This document shows, in pieces, positions 1 through 7,095 of a stretch of DNA of 13,819 nucleotides. Origin of the DNA: CAZKFA01 sp964551925 (lineage in GTDB: Bacteria; Cyanobacteriota; Vampirovibrionia; LMEP-6097). The stretch is from contig CAZKFA010000037.1 of the NCBI GenBank assembly GCA_964551925.1, forward strand, positions 1-13,819, written 5' to 3'. The translations under genes and the position numbers were made by a program. Within the stretch, counting starts at the first letter, position 1; each line of letters starts with the position of its first letter. Under the pieces are notes generated by a model. It was not told the origin of the DNA. It did not search any database and saw only the letters and a program-made list of their open reading frames with translations.

Positions 1-1
1 A

Positions 2-1906
2 TCATAAATCAAACTCCTTTGCCCACAATTGAAAACTAATCAAAGACCACAATAGCTTACGATGATTAATCTGATGACCAAGGTGCTGATCAAGCAATAC
101 TTTAATACCTTGATAATCAAAAATACCTTGACGATCAATTTGTTCCTTTGACAGTAAATCTAACATCATTGGTTTTAATTCTGCTCCAAGCCACTCAGTA
201 AGTGGGATTCCGAAACCCTTCTTCGGTCTATCAATAATTTGTTTTGGAAGATATTTACTAGCTAATTTCTTTAGAATATATTTACTAGTGAAGCCTTTAA
301 GCTTAAACCGTTCAGGCAGAGATGCAGCGTATTCTACCAAACGATAATCTAAGAATGGTGCTCTTACTTCAAGTGAGTTCATCATACTTGCTCTATCTAC
401 TTTCACTAAAATATCATCAGTCATATACATCTTCTGACTTAAATATAAAAGGCGATCTAGCTCACTGTGGATATTGACCCTAGAAAGATATCTATTAATA
501 TCTTCATAAGAGAATTCCCCCAGAAGCCTTTCGTTGAAAGTATTTGAAAGAATACTTTTCTTCTCTTGATCACTAAAACCACCCATCCATTTAAAGAACC
601 TGATCTCGCTAGCAACTCCAGCTCCACGAACAAACTGCCGCAGTTTGAAATCAAGACTCATATTTTTGTTAGAACTTTTGAGCAGCATACTACTAGATTG
701 CAAGAACTGGCTCATCTTCGTTCTGACAGGATAAGGAATTATATTATAGATGTTGATTAATTTATTAGCTAAATAAGTTGGATAGCCGGCAAACATCTCA
801 TCAGCACCATCACCACCAAGAACCGTCTTCATCTTCTTTGCTGCTATCTTAGAGACAAAATAAGTTGGCACCAAAGAAGCATCTGCCATTGGTTCATCCA
901 TAATGCCGCCAAGCTTATCAACAACAGATAGCATATCCTGAGCTGAAACGTATTCACTATAATGATCTAAGCCAAATCGTTTGACAATAATATCAATGTA
1001 TTCAGATTCATCATACGAGTCTTCGTTAAAATAAATAGAGAAACTTTTAACCGGTGCTTTATTCTCATGGCAAGCAATTGCAGTAATCAAACTAGAATCA
1101 ATTCCGCCACTCAAAAATACACCAACTGGTACATCTGCCTGTAAACGCAATTTGACAGCATCATGCAATAAAGAGTCTATCGTGGAGATAGCTTCTTCTT
1201 CTGTCGCAACAGACTCTCCTTCTAATTGTGAGCTTGGATATCTCCAATAAAACTCTTTATGAATAGATGTTTTACTAATAACAATTACTTCACCAGCCTC
1301 TACTTTGTAAGTGTCTTCAAAAATAGTCCCTGGTGCTGGAATATATTCAAAAGTCAAAAACTTATTCAAACCTTTTGCTGAAAGCCTTTTGGTAAACCTA
1401 GGGTGCTTCACTAGCGCCTTAAGCTCAGAGGCAAAAATCACCTCTTGGTTTTTATAGAAATAGAAAAATGGCTTCTTACCCATGCGATCACGAGCGAAAA
1501 CCAATTCCTGACTTCGTTTATCCCATATAGCAAGTGCGAACATTCCATTCATTTTCTCAAAAGCACGCTTGCCATATTTCAAATACAAAGCAAGAACAAC
1601 CTCCGTATCAGAAGCAGTCCTGAATTGGTATCCATCGTTTTGCATTTCTTGTTTTAGTTGTTTATAATTATAAATCTCACCATTGAAAGTAATTGTGCAG
1701 AAGTCAAAATTATCAACCATTGGTTGCTGACCATCACTTAAACCAACAATACTTAAACGTCGATGCCCAAAAACAACTTGTCCTAAATCTTTATAGTTCC
1801 ATTCATCAGGACCTCTGTGATCAATAGCATCACACATAGTAGTTACAATAGCGATAGCATCAGAATGCTCTTTATGAAAACTGCTAAAACCGACTATCCC
1901 ACACAT
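2..1906 (-). CDS. asnB: Glutamine-hydrolysing asparagine synthetase (AsnB type)
   Basis: Transfers ammonia from glutamine to an ATP-activated carboxylate, classically aspartate to asparagine, in the cytoplasm. The protein has 634 residues. It starts MCGIVGF, so Cys2 becomes the N-terminal nucleophile of the class II glutaminase domain (about 1-200), with the expected HRRLSI (48-53), FNGEIYN (74-80) and SDTEV (99-103) motifs. The synthetase domain carries the PP-loop SGGIDSS (266-272), LGGDGADEMFAGY, and the late EVRAPFLDYRLVEYA and RPKKGFGIPL blocks. It appears full length and ends in TGA at the window edge. It lies 18 bp after the methyltransferase gene, and its start is preceded by GAGG (1919-1922, 12 nt spacing), so it is probably translated as the second gene of that operon. 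AsnB paralogues beside methyltransferases often act in surface-glycan or secondary-metabolite amidation, so the true acceptor could differ from aspartate. The family call is very secure; the substrate is less so. Confidence 0.95.
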   Translation of the reverse strand: MCGIVGFSSFHKEHSDAIAIVTTMCDAIDHRGPDEWNYKDLGQVVFGHRRLSIVGLSDGQQPMVDNFDFCTITFNGEIYNYKQLKQEMQNDGYQFRTASDTEVVLALYLKYGKRAFEKMNGMFALAIWDKRSQELVFARDRMGKKPFFYFYKNQEVIFASELKALVKHPRFTKRLSAKGLNKFLTFEYIPAPGTIFEDTYKVEAGEVIVISKTSIHKEFYWRYPSSQLEGESVATEEEAISTIDSLLHDAVKLRLQADVPVGVFLSGGIDSSLITAIACHENKAPVKSFSIYFNEDSYDESEYIDIIVKRFGLDHYSEYVSAQDMLSVVDKLGGIMDEPMADASLVPTYFVSKIAAKKMKTVLGGDGADEMFAGYPTYLANKLINIYNIIPYPVRTKMSQFLQSSSMLLKSSNKNMSLDFKLRQFVRGAGVASEIRFFKWMGGFSDQEKKSILSNTFNERLLGEFSYEDINRYLSRVNIHSELDRLLYLSQKMYMTDDILVKVDRASMMNSLEVRAPFLDYRLVEYAASLPERFKLKGFTSKYILKKLASKYLPKQIIDRPKKGFGIPLTEWLGAELKPMMLDLLSKEQIDRQGIFDYQGIKVLLDQHLGHQINHRKLLWSLISFQLWAKEFDL

Positions 1907-1918
1907 CTATAACAATAT

Positions 1919-1922
1919 CCTC
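1919..1922 (-). promoter_or_regulatory. Shine-Dalgarno sequence of asnB
   Basis: GAGG on the minus strand, 12 nt before the asnB ATG. The spacing is longer than ideal. The 18-bp gap between the methyltransferase stop and the asnB start is itself a five-codon frame (ATG AGG ATA TTG TTA TAG) that abuts both. That may be chance or may assist reinitiation. A weak TATTGT that could act as an internal -10 lies 5 bp before the ATG. Confidence 0.45.
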
Positions 1923-1924
1923 AT

Positions 1925-2764
1925 TTATATCCTGTTGAAATAAAATTCGTTATTCAATAGACCATTATTCGTTTTCAGATTCTCAAGTCTAAAACCTTTG
2001 GCTTTGACATAATTAAAAATTTCATCTGCTGCTGCATATTCATAAGGATAGCCACCTAGCCAATCCTTAATATCTATAGCCCATGACATACCGCGCAATT
2101 GTTTATGAGAACGAATTGCTTTAATTGGATTACGCAACATCAGCAAATAAACAAAGATCATAGTAAACATACAGGTAAAATCAATCACTGACTGCAACAC
2201 AGGATGTAACTTAACATATATTTTTTTCTCTAGTCGCCAAAGTGCTGAATTACCTATCCTGCCATCTGGCATAAACTGAAAACCATCAACCTTATTATAG
2301 ATTGCTATATACAGACTTCCGGTCTCATTAACCATAGCAATGCTATTATCAATTGCCTGCCACATAGATCCCGTATGATGCAATACGCCCCAAGAGTAGA
2401 CGAAATCAAATTTCCCAAGAGACAACATGAAATCAGTATCTAGTACAGAGCCAGAATGAATCACCCAATTATCTGGGTCTCCTAACATTTGCTTCAACTC
2501 CTGGCAACATTTAACAGAATGCTCATCCACATCCATACTCACAACCGAAGTGGCTCCTAATTGCAAAGCCGCTAAAGAAAACAAACCACTGCCACAACCA
2601 ATATCAAGGAAGGTTTTACCTTCTATCGCATCTTCGCCACAGAACTTTAGTAAAGATTGTTTTGCCTCTTCAATACGTTCTTCATTAAGATGATTATCAA
2701 TAAATTTCTGCCAATTTTGCCCAAAAGCAAAGGCTTCTTTATTTTTAATAGTGCTACTATTCAT
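1925..2764 (-). CDS. Class I SAM-dependent methyltransferase
   Basis: This 279-residue protein has a Rossmann methyltransferase core. Motif I is FLDIGCGSGLFS (52-63). The acidic residue after strand 2 is in SMDVDEHSV (76-84), and the post-motif region reads FDFVYSWGVLHHTGSMWQAI (119-138). Residues about 190-210 are strongly hydrophobic and could touch or cross a membrane, or bury a lipid-like acceptor. The C-terminal WLGGYPYEYAAADEIFNYVKAKGFRL and NNEFYF segments resemble a UbiG-like subgroup commonly found in LPS, capsule or glycan clusters. Together with the downstream asnB, this suggests joint modification of one small molecule or glycan; that is inference. The start ATG is 8 bp after a good promoter (-10 at 2773-2778) and has no Shine-Dalgarno sequence, so a leaderless mRNA is likely. 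The acceptor molecule cannot be named. Confidence 0.87.
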   Translation of the reverse strand: MNSSTIKNKEAFAFGQNWQKFIDNHLNEERIEEAKQSLLKFCGEDAIEGKTFLDIGCGSGLFSLAALQLGATSVVSMDVDEHSVKCCQELKQMLGDPDNWVIHSGSVLDTDFMLSLGKFDFVYSWGVLHHTGSMWQAIDNSIAMVNETGSLYIAIYNKVDGFQFMPDGRIGNSALWRLEKKIYVKLHPVLQSVIDFTCMFTMIFVYLLMLRNPIKAIRSHKQLRGMSWAIDIKDWLGGYPYEYAAADEIFNYVKAKGFRLENLKTNNGLLNNEFYFNRI

Positions 2765-2770
2765 ATGATA

Positions 2771-2799
2771 TTAGTATAACCCAATAAACAATCTATTCA
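2771..2799 (+). promoter_or_regulatory. Possible promoter of the aminotransferase gene
   Basis: TATTCA (2794-2799) lies 6 bp before the ATG, with TTAGTA (2771-2776) 17 bp upstream as a poor -35. The match is weak. TATAAC at 2775-2780 is an alternative -10 that would give a leader of about 20 nt without a Shine-Dalgarno sequence. Confidence 0.3.
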
Positions 2800-2800
2800 A
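2773..2800 (-). promoter_or_regulatory. Promoter of the methyltransferase-asnB operon
   Basis: On the minus strand there is TTGAAT (-35, 2795-2800), a 16-bp spacer, and TATACT (-10, 2773-2778). The methyltransferase ATG follows the -10 by 8 bp, which puts the expected transcription start at or next to the start codon. The -35 coincides with the presumed -10 of the divergent aminotransferase gene. Confidence 0.65.
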
Positions 2801-2805
2801 AATAA

Positions 2806-3891
2806 ATGCATTCGCCTTTTACCATCGAAGAATTATATAACCAATACGAAGGTAAATATCAATTCAATCTCAGTTCAGCAACTTTACCAGCATTATCACT
2901 CAATGACTTATTAGAGCTAATACCAGATTCAAAGCAAGAGCTCCTTTGCCAAGAATTACTAGAAACAAAACTTGATTACTCTGAGCAATTTGGCAATGAA
3001 CAGTTGCGTCAACGGCTTGCTTCTAAATATTCTTTAACAGCTAATAATTTCTTAGTAACAAGCGCTGCCTCTGAAGCAATCAACTTAGTTTTCAATAGCC
3101 TTTTCAATAAAGATGATTGCATTATAGTACAACAACCAATTTATCAATCACTCTACCAGATTGCCTTAGATAATGGTGTTCGCGTGATTAACTGGGATTG
3201 CTGTTCGGACTGGGATACAAATTATCATAACTTACAAGAGCTAACCAAAGCTAATCCTCACTACAAAGCTCTTGTAATTAACAACCCAAATAATCCACTT
3301 GGAATAGGCTTCGATAAAAACAAACTTACACAAATAACAAATATATTAGAAGATAAATTATTAATCGCTGATGAGGTTTTTATAGATATTAGTCAAAATC
3401 AATTATGCTCAGCAATTGAGTTATACGACAATGCGATAATAATTTCTGATCTCAGTAAGTCTTATTCCTTACCAGGATTAAGATTAGGCTGGATAGCAAG
3501 CAAAGATATAAAACTATTAAATATCTTCTCTAATTACAAAAATTATTTATCATTACGTAGCTCTACTCTCTCTGAACTAATCAGTACTTGGGTTCTAGAA
3601 CATGCCACCACGATATTATCGAGAAACAAAAAGATAATAAAGGATAATATAAATTATCTTTTGGACACAGGGCTGAAAATAAACATCAAACCCAATGCAA
3701 TAGAAGGTCTCTGCATCTTCCCAAAAAGCAATCTAGATCTAGATCTTATATTTCACAAACTTATTACCCAAGAGCAATGCTTCTTAGTGACAGGATCTTG
3801 CTTTGGCGATAAATATAAACAGCACTATAGATTAGGGTTAGGAAATAAAAATTTCAAAGAAGCTTTAGATAAATTTATCTCAATAAGCTAA
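2806..3891 (+). CDS. PLP-dependent class I/II aminotransferase
   Basis: This 361-residue fold-type I PLP enzyme presumably transfers an amino group between an amino acid and a 2-oxo acid. Visible family marks are VTSAASEAINLVF (84-96, cofactor phosphate loop), NNPNNPLG (159-166, Asn contacting the PLP ring oxygen), ADEVF (188-192, Asp paired with the pyridine nitrogen) and SDLSKSYSLPGLRLGW (214-229). Lys218 is the Schiff-base lysine and Arg226 helps bind phosphate. The HYRLGLG segment near the C-terminus supplies the usual substrate-carboxylate arginine. The protein is slightly shorter than the usual 380-400 residues. Substrate specificity (aspartate, aromatic, histidinol-phosphate or another) cannot be told from these motifs. 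It is divergent from the methyltransferase with 41 bp between, has no Shine-Dalgarno sequence, and its last 17 bp overlap the oppositely oriented DUF1805 gene. Confidence 0.9.
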   Translation: MHSPFTIEELYNQYEGKYQFNLSSATLPALSLNDLLELIPDSKQELLCQELLETKLDYSEQFGNEQLRQRLASKYSLTANNFLVTSAASEAINLVFNSLFNKDDCIIVQQPIYQSLYQIALDNGVRVINWDCCSDWDTNYHNLQELTKANPHYKALVINNPNNPLGIGFDKNKLTQITNILEDKLLIADEVFIDISQNQLCSAIELYDNAIIISDLSKSYSLPGLRLGWIASKDIKLLNIFSNYKNYLSLRSSTLSELISTWVLEHATTILSRNKKIIKDNINYLLDTGLKINIKPNAIEGLCIFPKSNLDLDLIFHKLITQEQCFLVTGSCFGDKYKQHYRLGLGNKNFKEALDKFISIS

Positions 3892-4156
3892 GTGCCTCTG
3901 TACCACTAATCCCTTCAGTCAAACCTAGTGTACGCGCAGTCTCACTGACCCTTACAACCTTGGCACTAAGCATATCCTCATAAGTTTTGACACCAGTTAC
4001 TATCGCAACAGGCTCTTTTAATTTATCTGCGGTCTCTACACTAAAATACCCACAGCCAAGGAAGCCCTTTGTGGTTTTGATTAAAAGAATATTAGATTGC
4101 GCGGTAGCTAATTTAAACGCCTCAAATTTAACTCCATCAACATCAATTAAATCCAT
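3875..4156 (-). CDS. DUF1805 (YunC-like) small protein
   Basis: A 93-residue protein that I recognise as DUF1805, the family of Bacillus YunC, from the glycine-rich core KGFLGCGYFSVETADKL (30-46), the TGVKTYEDMLSAKV block (54-67) and the closing GLTEGISGTEAL (78-89). Length is typical of the family. The family has no established biochemical function; the fold is small alpha/beta and probably oligomeric. Cys35 lies in the conserved glycine-rich turn. The gene is expressed alone: TATAAT is 6 bp before the ATG and there is no Shine-Dalgarno sequence. It shares a 42-bp divergent control region with the upp-like gene and converges on the aminotransferase with a 17-bp overlap. I infer no role from these neighbours. 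The family call rests on remembered motif wording. Confidence 0.75.
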   Translation of the reverse strand: MDLIDVDGVKFEAFKLATAQSNILLIKTTKGFLGCGYFSVETADKLKEPVAIVTGVKTYEDMLSAKVVRVSETARTLGLTEGISGTEALSLLR

Positions 4157-4162
4157 AGTTAT

Positions 4163-4168
4163 ATTATA
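4163..4168 (-). promoter_or_regulatory. -10 box of the DUF1805 gene
   Basis: A perfect TATAAT on the minus strand lies 6 bp before the ATG, with no Shine-Dalgarno sequence between. No convincing -35 is present. Its expected position (about 4186-4191) is occupied by the -10 of the divergent upp gene. Confidence 0.6.
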
Positions 4169-4181
4169 TCCAGTACAGACA

Positions 4182-4190
4182 TGCTAAAAT
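4182..4190 (+). promoter_or_regulatory. Extended -10 of the upp-like gene
   Basis: TGCTAAAAT, an extended -10 (TG-n-TAAAAT), ends 8 bp before ATG 4199. The -35 position (4162-4167, TATTAT) overlaps the -10 of the DUF1805 gene on the other strand. The identical TGCTAAAAT string precedes the 107-residue gene of the rimO operon. Confidence 0.55.
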
Positions 4191-4198
4191 GAAAGAAA

Positions 4199-5002
4199 AT
4201 GCAAGTTATGGAACGTCAAAACAATAAATATTTAGAGCATCTTTATGGTGCCAACTACACCATTCTCAATAACATTTTCTTACATACACATCTAGCAAAT
4301 CTCTCCAAAGAAAAAACCCGTCAACCGGTCATCAATTATATTGTTTCTGACCTCTATACTCACCTTATCACCGAAGTAATTAACAACGAATTCCCGACTC
4401 GTCAAGATACGGTACGTACTCGTATGGCCAATAACAACCCTAAAGGATTCTGGTCAGGGACCGTTATTGACAGTGAGACCAAAGTGATCGTAGTTGACAT
4501 AGCTAGAGCTGGTACTTTACCAGGTGAGCGTTGTTTTGAAATACTCAACCAAACTCTTAACCCAGATCTAGTCCGCCAAGACCACATCTATATGGCGCGC
4601 AAAACTAATGAAAAGGGCGAGGTGATTGGTGTTGAGTGGGGCGGCTCTAAAATTGGTGGAGACAAAAACCAAGCTATCGTAATTATCCCAGACCCAATGG
4701 GCGCAACCGGTTCATCTATCAGCAGCACTATTAACTTCTATAAAGAACATGTTGCTGGTGTAGAACTAAAATTTATTACTATGCACCTAATCGTCACACC
4801 AAACTATATTGCAAGACTCAAACAACAACACCCTGAGGTGAAAGTTTATGCTATCAGATTAGATCGCGGTAATAGTTCTGCTAAGGCGATGAAAACGATA
4901 GCTGGCACTTATCCAGAAGAAGAAAGTGGACTCAATGAGTTTGATTACATAGTACCTGGTGCTGGTGGGCTTGGTGAATTAATGAATAATAGTTATTGCT
5001 GA
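4199..5002 (+). CDS. upp: Uracil phosphoribosyltransferase-like protein, divergent
   Basis: Probably salvages uracil with PRPP to UMP. The 267-residue protein has the UPRTase order: an RAG motif after a hydrophobic strand (VVDIARAGTLPGE), the PRPP-binding loop DPMGATGSS (165-173; classical DPMLATGGS), a hydrophobic strand KFITMHLIVTPNYIARL, a second HPEVKVYAIRLD strand, and a C-terminal YIVPGAGGLGEL resembling the uracil loop YIIPGLGDAGDR. It is about 60 residues longer than the usual 208, with a longer N-terminus and an extra 20 or so residues before the final loop. The aspartates of GDAGDR are replaced (GGLGEL), so specificity may be altered. ATG at 4199 lies 8 bp after an extended -10; an in-frame ATG at 4208 is the alternative. 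Its 3' end overlaps the 61-residue orphan gene by 10 bp. Family call good; exact base uncertain. Confidence 0.8.
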   Translation: MQVMERQNNKYLEHLYGANYTILNNIFLHTHLANLSKEKTRQPVINYIVSDLYTHLITEVINNEFPTRQDTVRTRMANNNPKGFWSGTVIDSETKVIVVDIARAGTLPGERCFEILNQTLNPDLVRQDHIYMARKTNEKGEVIGVEWGGSKIGGDKNQAIVIIPDPMGATGSSISSTINFYKEHVAGVELKFITMHLIVTPNYIARLKQQHPEVKVYAIRLDRGNSSAKAMKTIAGTYPEEESGLNEFDYIVPGAGGLGELMNNSYC

Positions 5003-5178
5003 GCTTGCGTCGTTGGTTCAGGTCGAACAGGCTCATGCAAATCACGCAATTTTGGATCTACCTGTATTGAATCTCTCAAACCATCTAATATTTTACGACG
5101 CTTTGCACCAGGCACAGATAAAGTGGCCAGAATATGCACAGGACCCTCATCAAAAACTATTCTAGGTTTAGAACTCAT
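4993..5178 (-). CDS. Small conserved-looking orphan protein, 61 residues
   Basis: I do not recognise this protein. It is soluble, basic-acidic mixed and proline-rich at the end. It begins MSSKPRIVFDEGPVHILATL, continues with a basic helix-like part (PGAKRRKILDGLRDSI) and ends in a PEPTTQAQQ tail. It has no cysteine, membrane segment or signal peptide. The longest open frame begins at GTG 5196, but I chose ATG 5178. A promoter with TTGCAT (5208-5213), a 17-bp spacer and TATGAT (5185-5190) ends 6 bp before that ATG, and the GTG falls inside the promoter spacer. No Shine-Dalgarno sequence is seen. The gene is in the 279-bp interval between upp and radA, converging on upp with a 10-bp overlap. 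The promoter fit and the strand-alternating layout argue that it is real, but only conservation in relatives would prove it. Confidence 0.6.
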   Translation of the reverse strand: MSSKPRIVFDEGPVHILATLSVPGAKRRKILDGLRDSIQVDPKLRDLHEPVRPEPTTQAQQ

Positions 5179-5184
5179 GATATT

Positions 5185-5213
5185 ATCATAAACCACCCTT
5201 GTAAATAATGCAA
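5185..5213 (-). promoter_or_regulatory. Promoter of the 61-residue orphan gene
   Basis: TTGCAT (5208-5213), a 17-bp spacer and TATGAT (5185-5190) lie on the minus strand, with the -10 ending 6 bp before ATG 5178. This is among the best sigma-70-type matches in the window, and it decides the start because the upstream GTG lies inside the spacer. Confidence 0.62.
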
Positions 5214-5248
5214 GTAAAGCACTAGCCCTAGCGTAATTGCGCTACAGG

Positions 5249-5278
5249 TAGTACCTTACAAAAGTATGGTACTATAAT
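5249..5278 (+). promoter_or_regulatory. radA -10 box with overlapping palindrome
   Basis: TATAAT at 5273-5278 lies just before radA. An imperfect 26-bp palindrome covers 5249-5274: TAGTACC (5249-5255) mirrors GGTACTA (5268-5274), and TAC (5257-5259) mirrors GTA (5264-5266) around the same centre. Ten of thirteen base pairs match. Overlap with the -10 suggests an operator, although a stem at the DNA or RNA level is also possible. No good -35 is visible. Confidence 0.5.
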
Positions 5279-5281
5279 TCT

Positions 5282-6661
5282 ATGCTTAAAACTAAGGTCA
5301 AAAAATCAATGTTTTTCTGTACTGCCTGTGGCTATGAGAGTATTGGCTACATGGGTAAGTGCCCAGCCTGCAATGCGTGGGGTTGCTTTAAAGAAGAAAG
5401 TTTCAGCAAAGAATCTAAAAAACAATCGAAACATCAACTCTTCATCAGCCCCGAGTCTGAACTAATAAAGCTACAAGATATTAAAGAAAACGAACTCACT
5501 AGATTTGATACTAAGTCTGAAGAACTTAATCGCGTACTAGGCGGTGGCATAGTGCCCGGTTCATTAACTTTAGTCGGCGGAGAACCTGGTATTGGGAAAT
5601 CAACAATACTTCTACAAGTCGCACAAAATTTCTGCGCGCAACAACTCAAGACTCTTTATATTAGTGCTGAAGAAAGTTCTAGACAACTCAAACTTCGCGC
5701 CACAAGACTAGGGATCAAAAACACTGGTGATCTTGACATAGAAGTTCTCGCTGAAAATAACCTAAATAAAATCATTGATATCATCGAAAAAACAGAAGCT
5801 CAGTTAGTAATTGTTGATAGTATTCAAGCAATTTATCTTAGCAGTGTAGATTCTGTACCCGGTTCACCAAGCCAGATTCGCGATTGCGCTAGTAACTTGA
5901 TGCGCCTTGCTAAAAGTATTAACGTACCGATTATTCTTGTTGGACACATCAATAAAGATGGAGATATTGCTGGTCCAAAAATCCTTGAGCATATGGTTGA
6001 CACCGTACTTTACTTCGAGGGTGCTCGCGACAATAATATAAGATTTCTGCGTAGCATCAAGAATCGCTTTGGCTCTACTGATGAGATTGCTATTTTTAGC
6101 ATGGAAGCTAATGGCTTACAAGATATTGTTAATCCATCAGCAATTTTCCTAGAACAAAAATCTGAAGGTGTGATTTTTGCAGCTAAAGAAGGTAAGCGTT
6201 CGCTTTTAGTTGAGATGCAGGCTCTAGTCAATAATTCAGACTACAATAATCCACGCCGTTTGGCGACTGGCATTGAGGCGAATCGCCTACATCAAATACT
6301 CGCTGTACTTGAAAAGAAACTCAATCTTAGTATAGCTCGAGCTGACGTCTATCTTAATGTAGTTGGTGGCATTACAATTAAAGACACTGCTTGTGATCTT
6401 GCTATTGCGCTTGCTGTCTATCATAGCGCCAGAAACAAATCTGCTGGTGATTTAGTTGCTCTTGGTGAGATCGGACTATCTGGTGAAATTCGCGCCGTCT
6501 ATGACATAGAATCTCGGCTCAAAGAATGCAGGAAACTGGGTTTGAAACGTATCATGCTACCAAAAGCTAATCTACAAAAAATAAACCTTAAAGATTATAC
6601 TGGCATGGAATTAATCGGGGTGAATAATATTATTGAAGCGGTGGGGATACAAATAAAATGA
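5282..6661 (+). CDS. radA: DNA repair/recombination ATPase RadA
   Basis: RadA (Sms) is a RecA-related ATPase that processes recombination intermediates by extending strand exchange and branch migration. The 459-residue protein matches family length and order: a zinc finger CxxC-x10-CxxC (Cys13, 16, 27, 30), a RecA-like core with Walker A GEPGIGKST (100-108), Walker B LVIVDSIQAI, the RadA-specific KNRFG motif (260-264), and a C-terminal Lon-protease-like domain (about 310-459) with LATGIEANRLHQILAVLEKK and LGEIGLSGEIRAV. ATG 5282 keeps the usual basic N-terminus, but TATAAT ends only 3 bp before it. The alternative ATG at 5309 follows AAGG by 11 nt and would leave only three residues before the first zinc cysteine. 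An imperfect palindrome overlaps the promoter. The gene ends 2 bp from the oppositely oriented 143-residue gene. Confidence 0.97.
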   Translation: MLKTKVKKSMFFCTACGYESIGYMGKCPACNAWGCFKEESFSKESKKQSKHQLFISPESELIKLQDIKENELTRFDTKSEELNRVLGGGIVPGSLTLVGGEPGIGKSTILLQVAQNFCAQQLKTLYISAEESSRQLKLRATRLGIKNTGDLDIEVLAENNLNKIIDIIEKTEAQLVIVDSIQAIYLSSVDSVPGSPSQIRDCASNLMRLAKSINVPIILVGHINKDGDIAGPKILEHMVDTVLYFEGARDNNIRFLRSIKNRFGSTDEIAIFSMEANGLQDIVNPSAIFLEQKSEGVIFAAKEGKRSLLVEMQALVNNSDYNNPRRLATGIEANRLHQILAVLEKKLNLSIARADVYLNVVGGITIKDTACDLAIALAVYHSARNKSAGDLVALGEIGLSGEIRAVYDIESRLKECRKLGLKRIMLPKANLQKINLKDYTGMELIGVNNIIEAVGIQIK

Positions 6662-6663
6662 TC

Positions 6664-7095
6664 CTAGTCTGCTTCATGCAAGGCTCGAAGAGTCCTTCGT
6701 GGAGCTGGTTTAGAAGGTTTTGATACTTCCACTGGTTTATTAATCAATCGAATACTCCAAACTGAATCGGTTTCAGTAAGATCAACAGCATAAGTTACAG
6801 ATTTCACATTAGCGAGTATTGAACCTAAGTCCTCTTTGCTAATAAGATCTTTTTGAATATCCAAATGAAACTCAGGCGAACCGTTATTAGTAATAAAACT
6901 AAAATCTTTTATTTTGGTAGCAACTGTTTCTATAGTCTTTTGCCACGTTTCCCTGAATGGATCTTTGGCATCAGGGATAGCCCGAAAGAGACGAATCAAA
7001 GATTGCGCTCTGGCATCAAGATTCTTATAGATCTGCTGAAATTGATCTTGAAGACCAACAATTTCTCTTAAACTAGGCCCGTCCTTTGCTTTCAA
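6664..7095 (-). CDS. Hypothetical protein downstream of rimO, 143 residues
   Basis: No family recognised. The N-terminal half (about 1-70) looks helical, with REIVGLQDQFQQIYKNLDARAQSLIRLFRAI. The middle alternates beta-like stretches (FSFITNNGSPEFHLDI, VKSVTYAVDLTETDSVWSIRLI), and the tail is basic and proline-rich (EVSKPSKPAPRRTLRALHEAD). There are no cysteines, signal peptide or membrane segment. The start is TTG at 7093-7095, whose last two bases join the rimO stop codon (TTGA overlap). A strong GGAGAG Shine-Dalgarno sequence lies 5 nt before it inside the rimO end, and this decides the start. It is therefore the last gene of the 107-residue/rimO/143-residue operon and is translationally coupled to rimO. 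A link to ribosome modification is possible from position only. Confidence 0.75.
   Translation of the reverse strand: MKAKDGPSLREIVGLQDQFQQIYKNLDARAQSLIRLFRAIPDAKDPFRETWQKTIETVATKIKDFSFITNNGSPEFHLDIQKDLISKEDLGSILANVKSVTYAVDLTETDSVWSIRLINKPVEVSKPSKPAPRRTLRALHEAD

Noticed and set aside
1..5. Start codon of a next minus-strand gene overlapping the asnB stop (ATGA)
   Set aside because: Only five bases are visible, so it cannot be called; mentioned only as a possible continuation of the operon.
457..1657. Several 60-70 codon frames within asnB in other frames
   Set aside because: They overlap a well-conserved gene, have no promoter or ribosome-binding signal and resemble no protein family.
5249..5274. 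Palindrome before radA as an intrinsic terminator
   Set aside because: The stem has a long AT-rich loop, no T-tract follows, and the upstream plus-strand gene ends about 250 bp earlier with a minus gene between.
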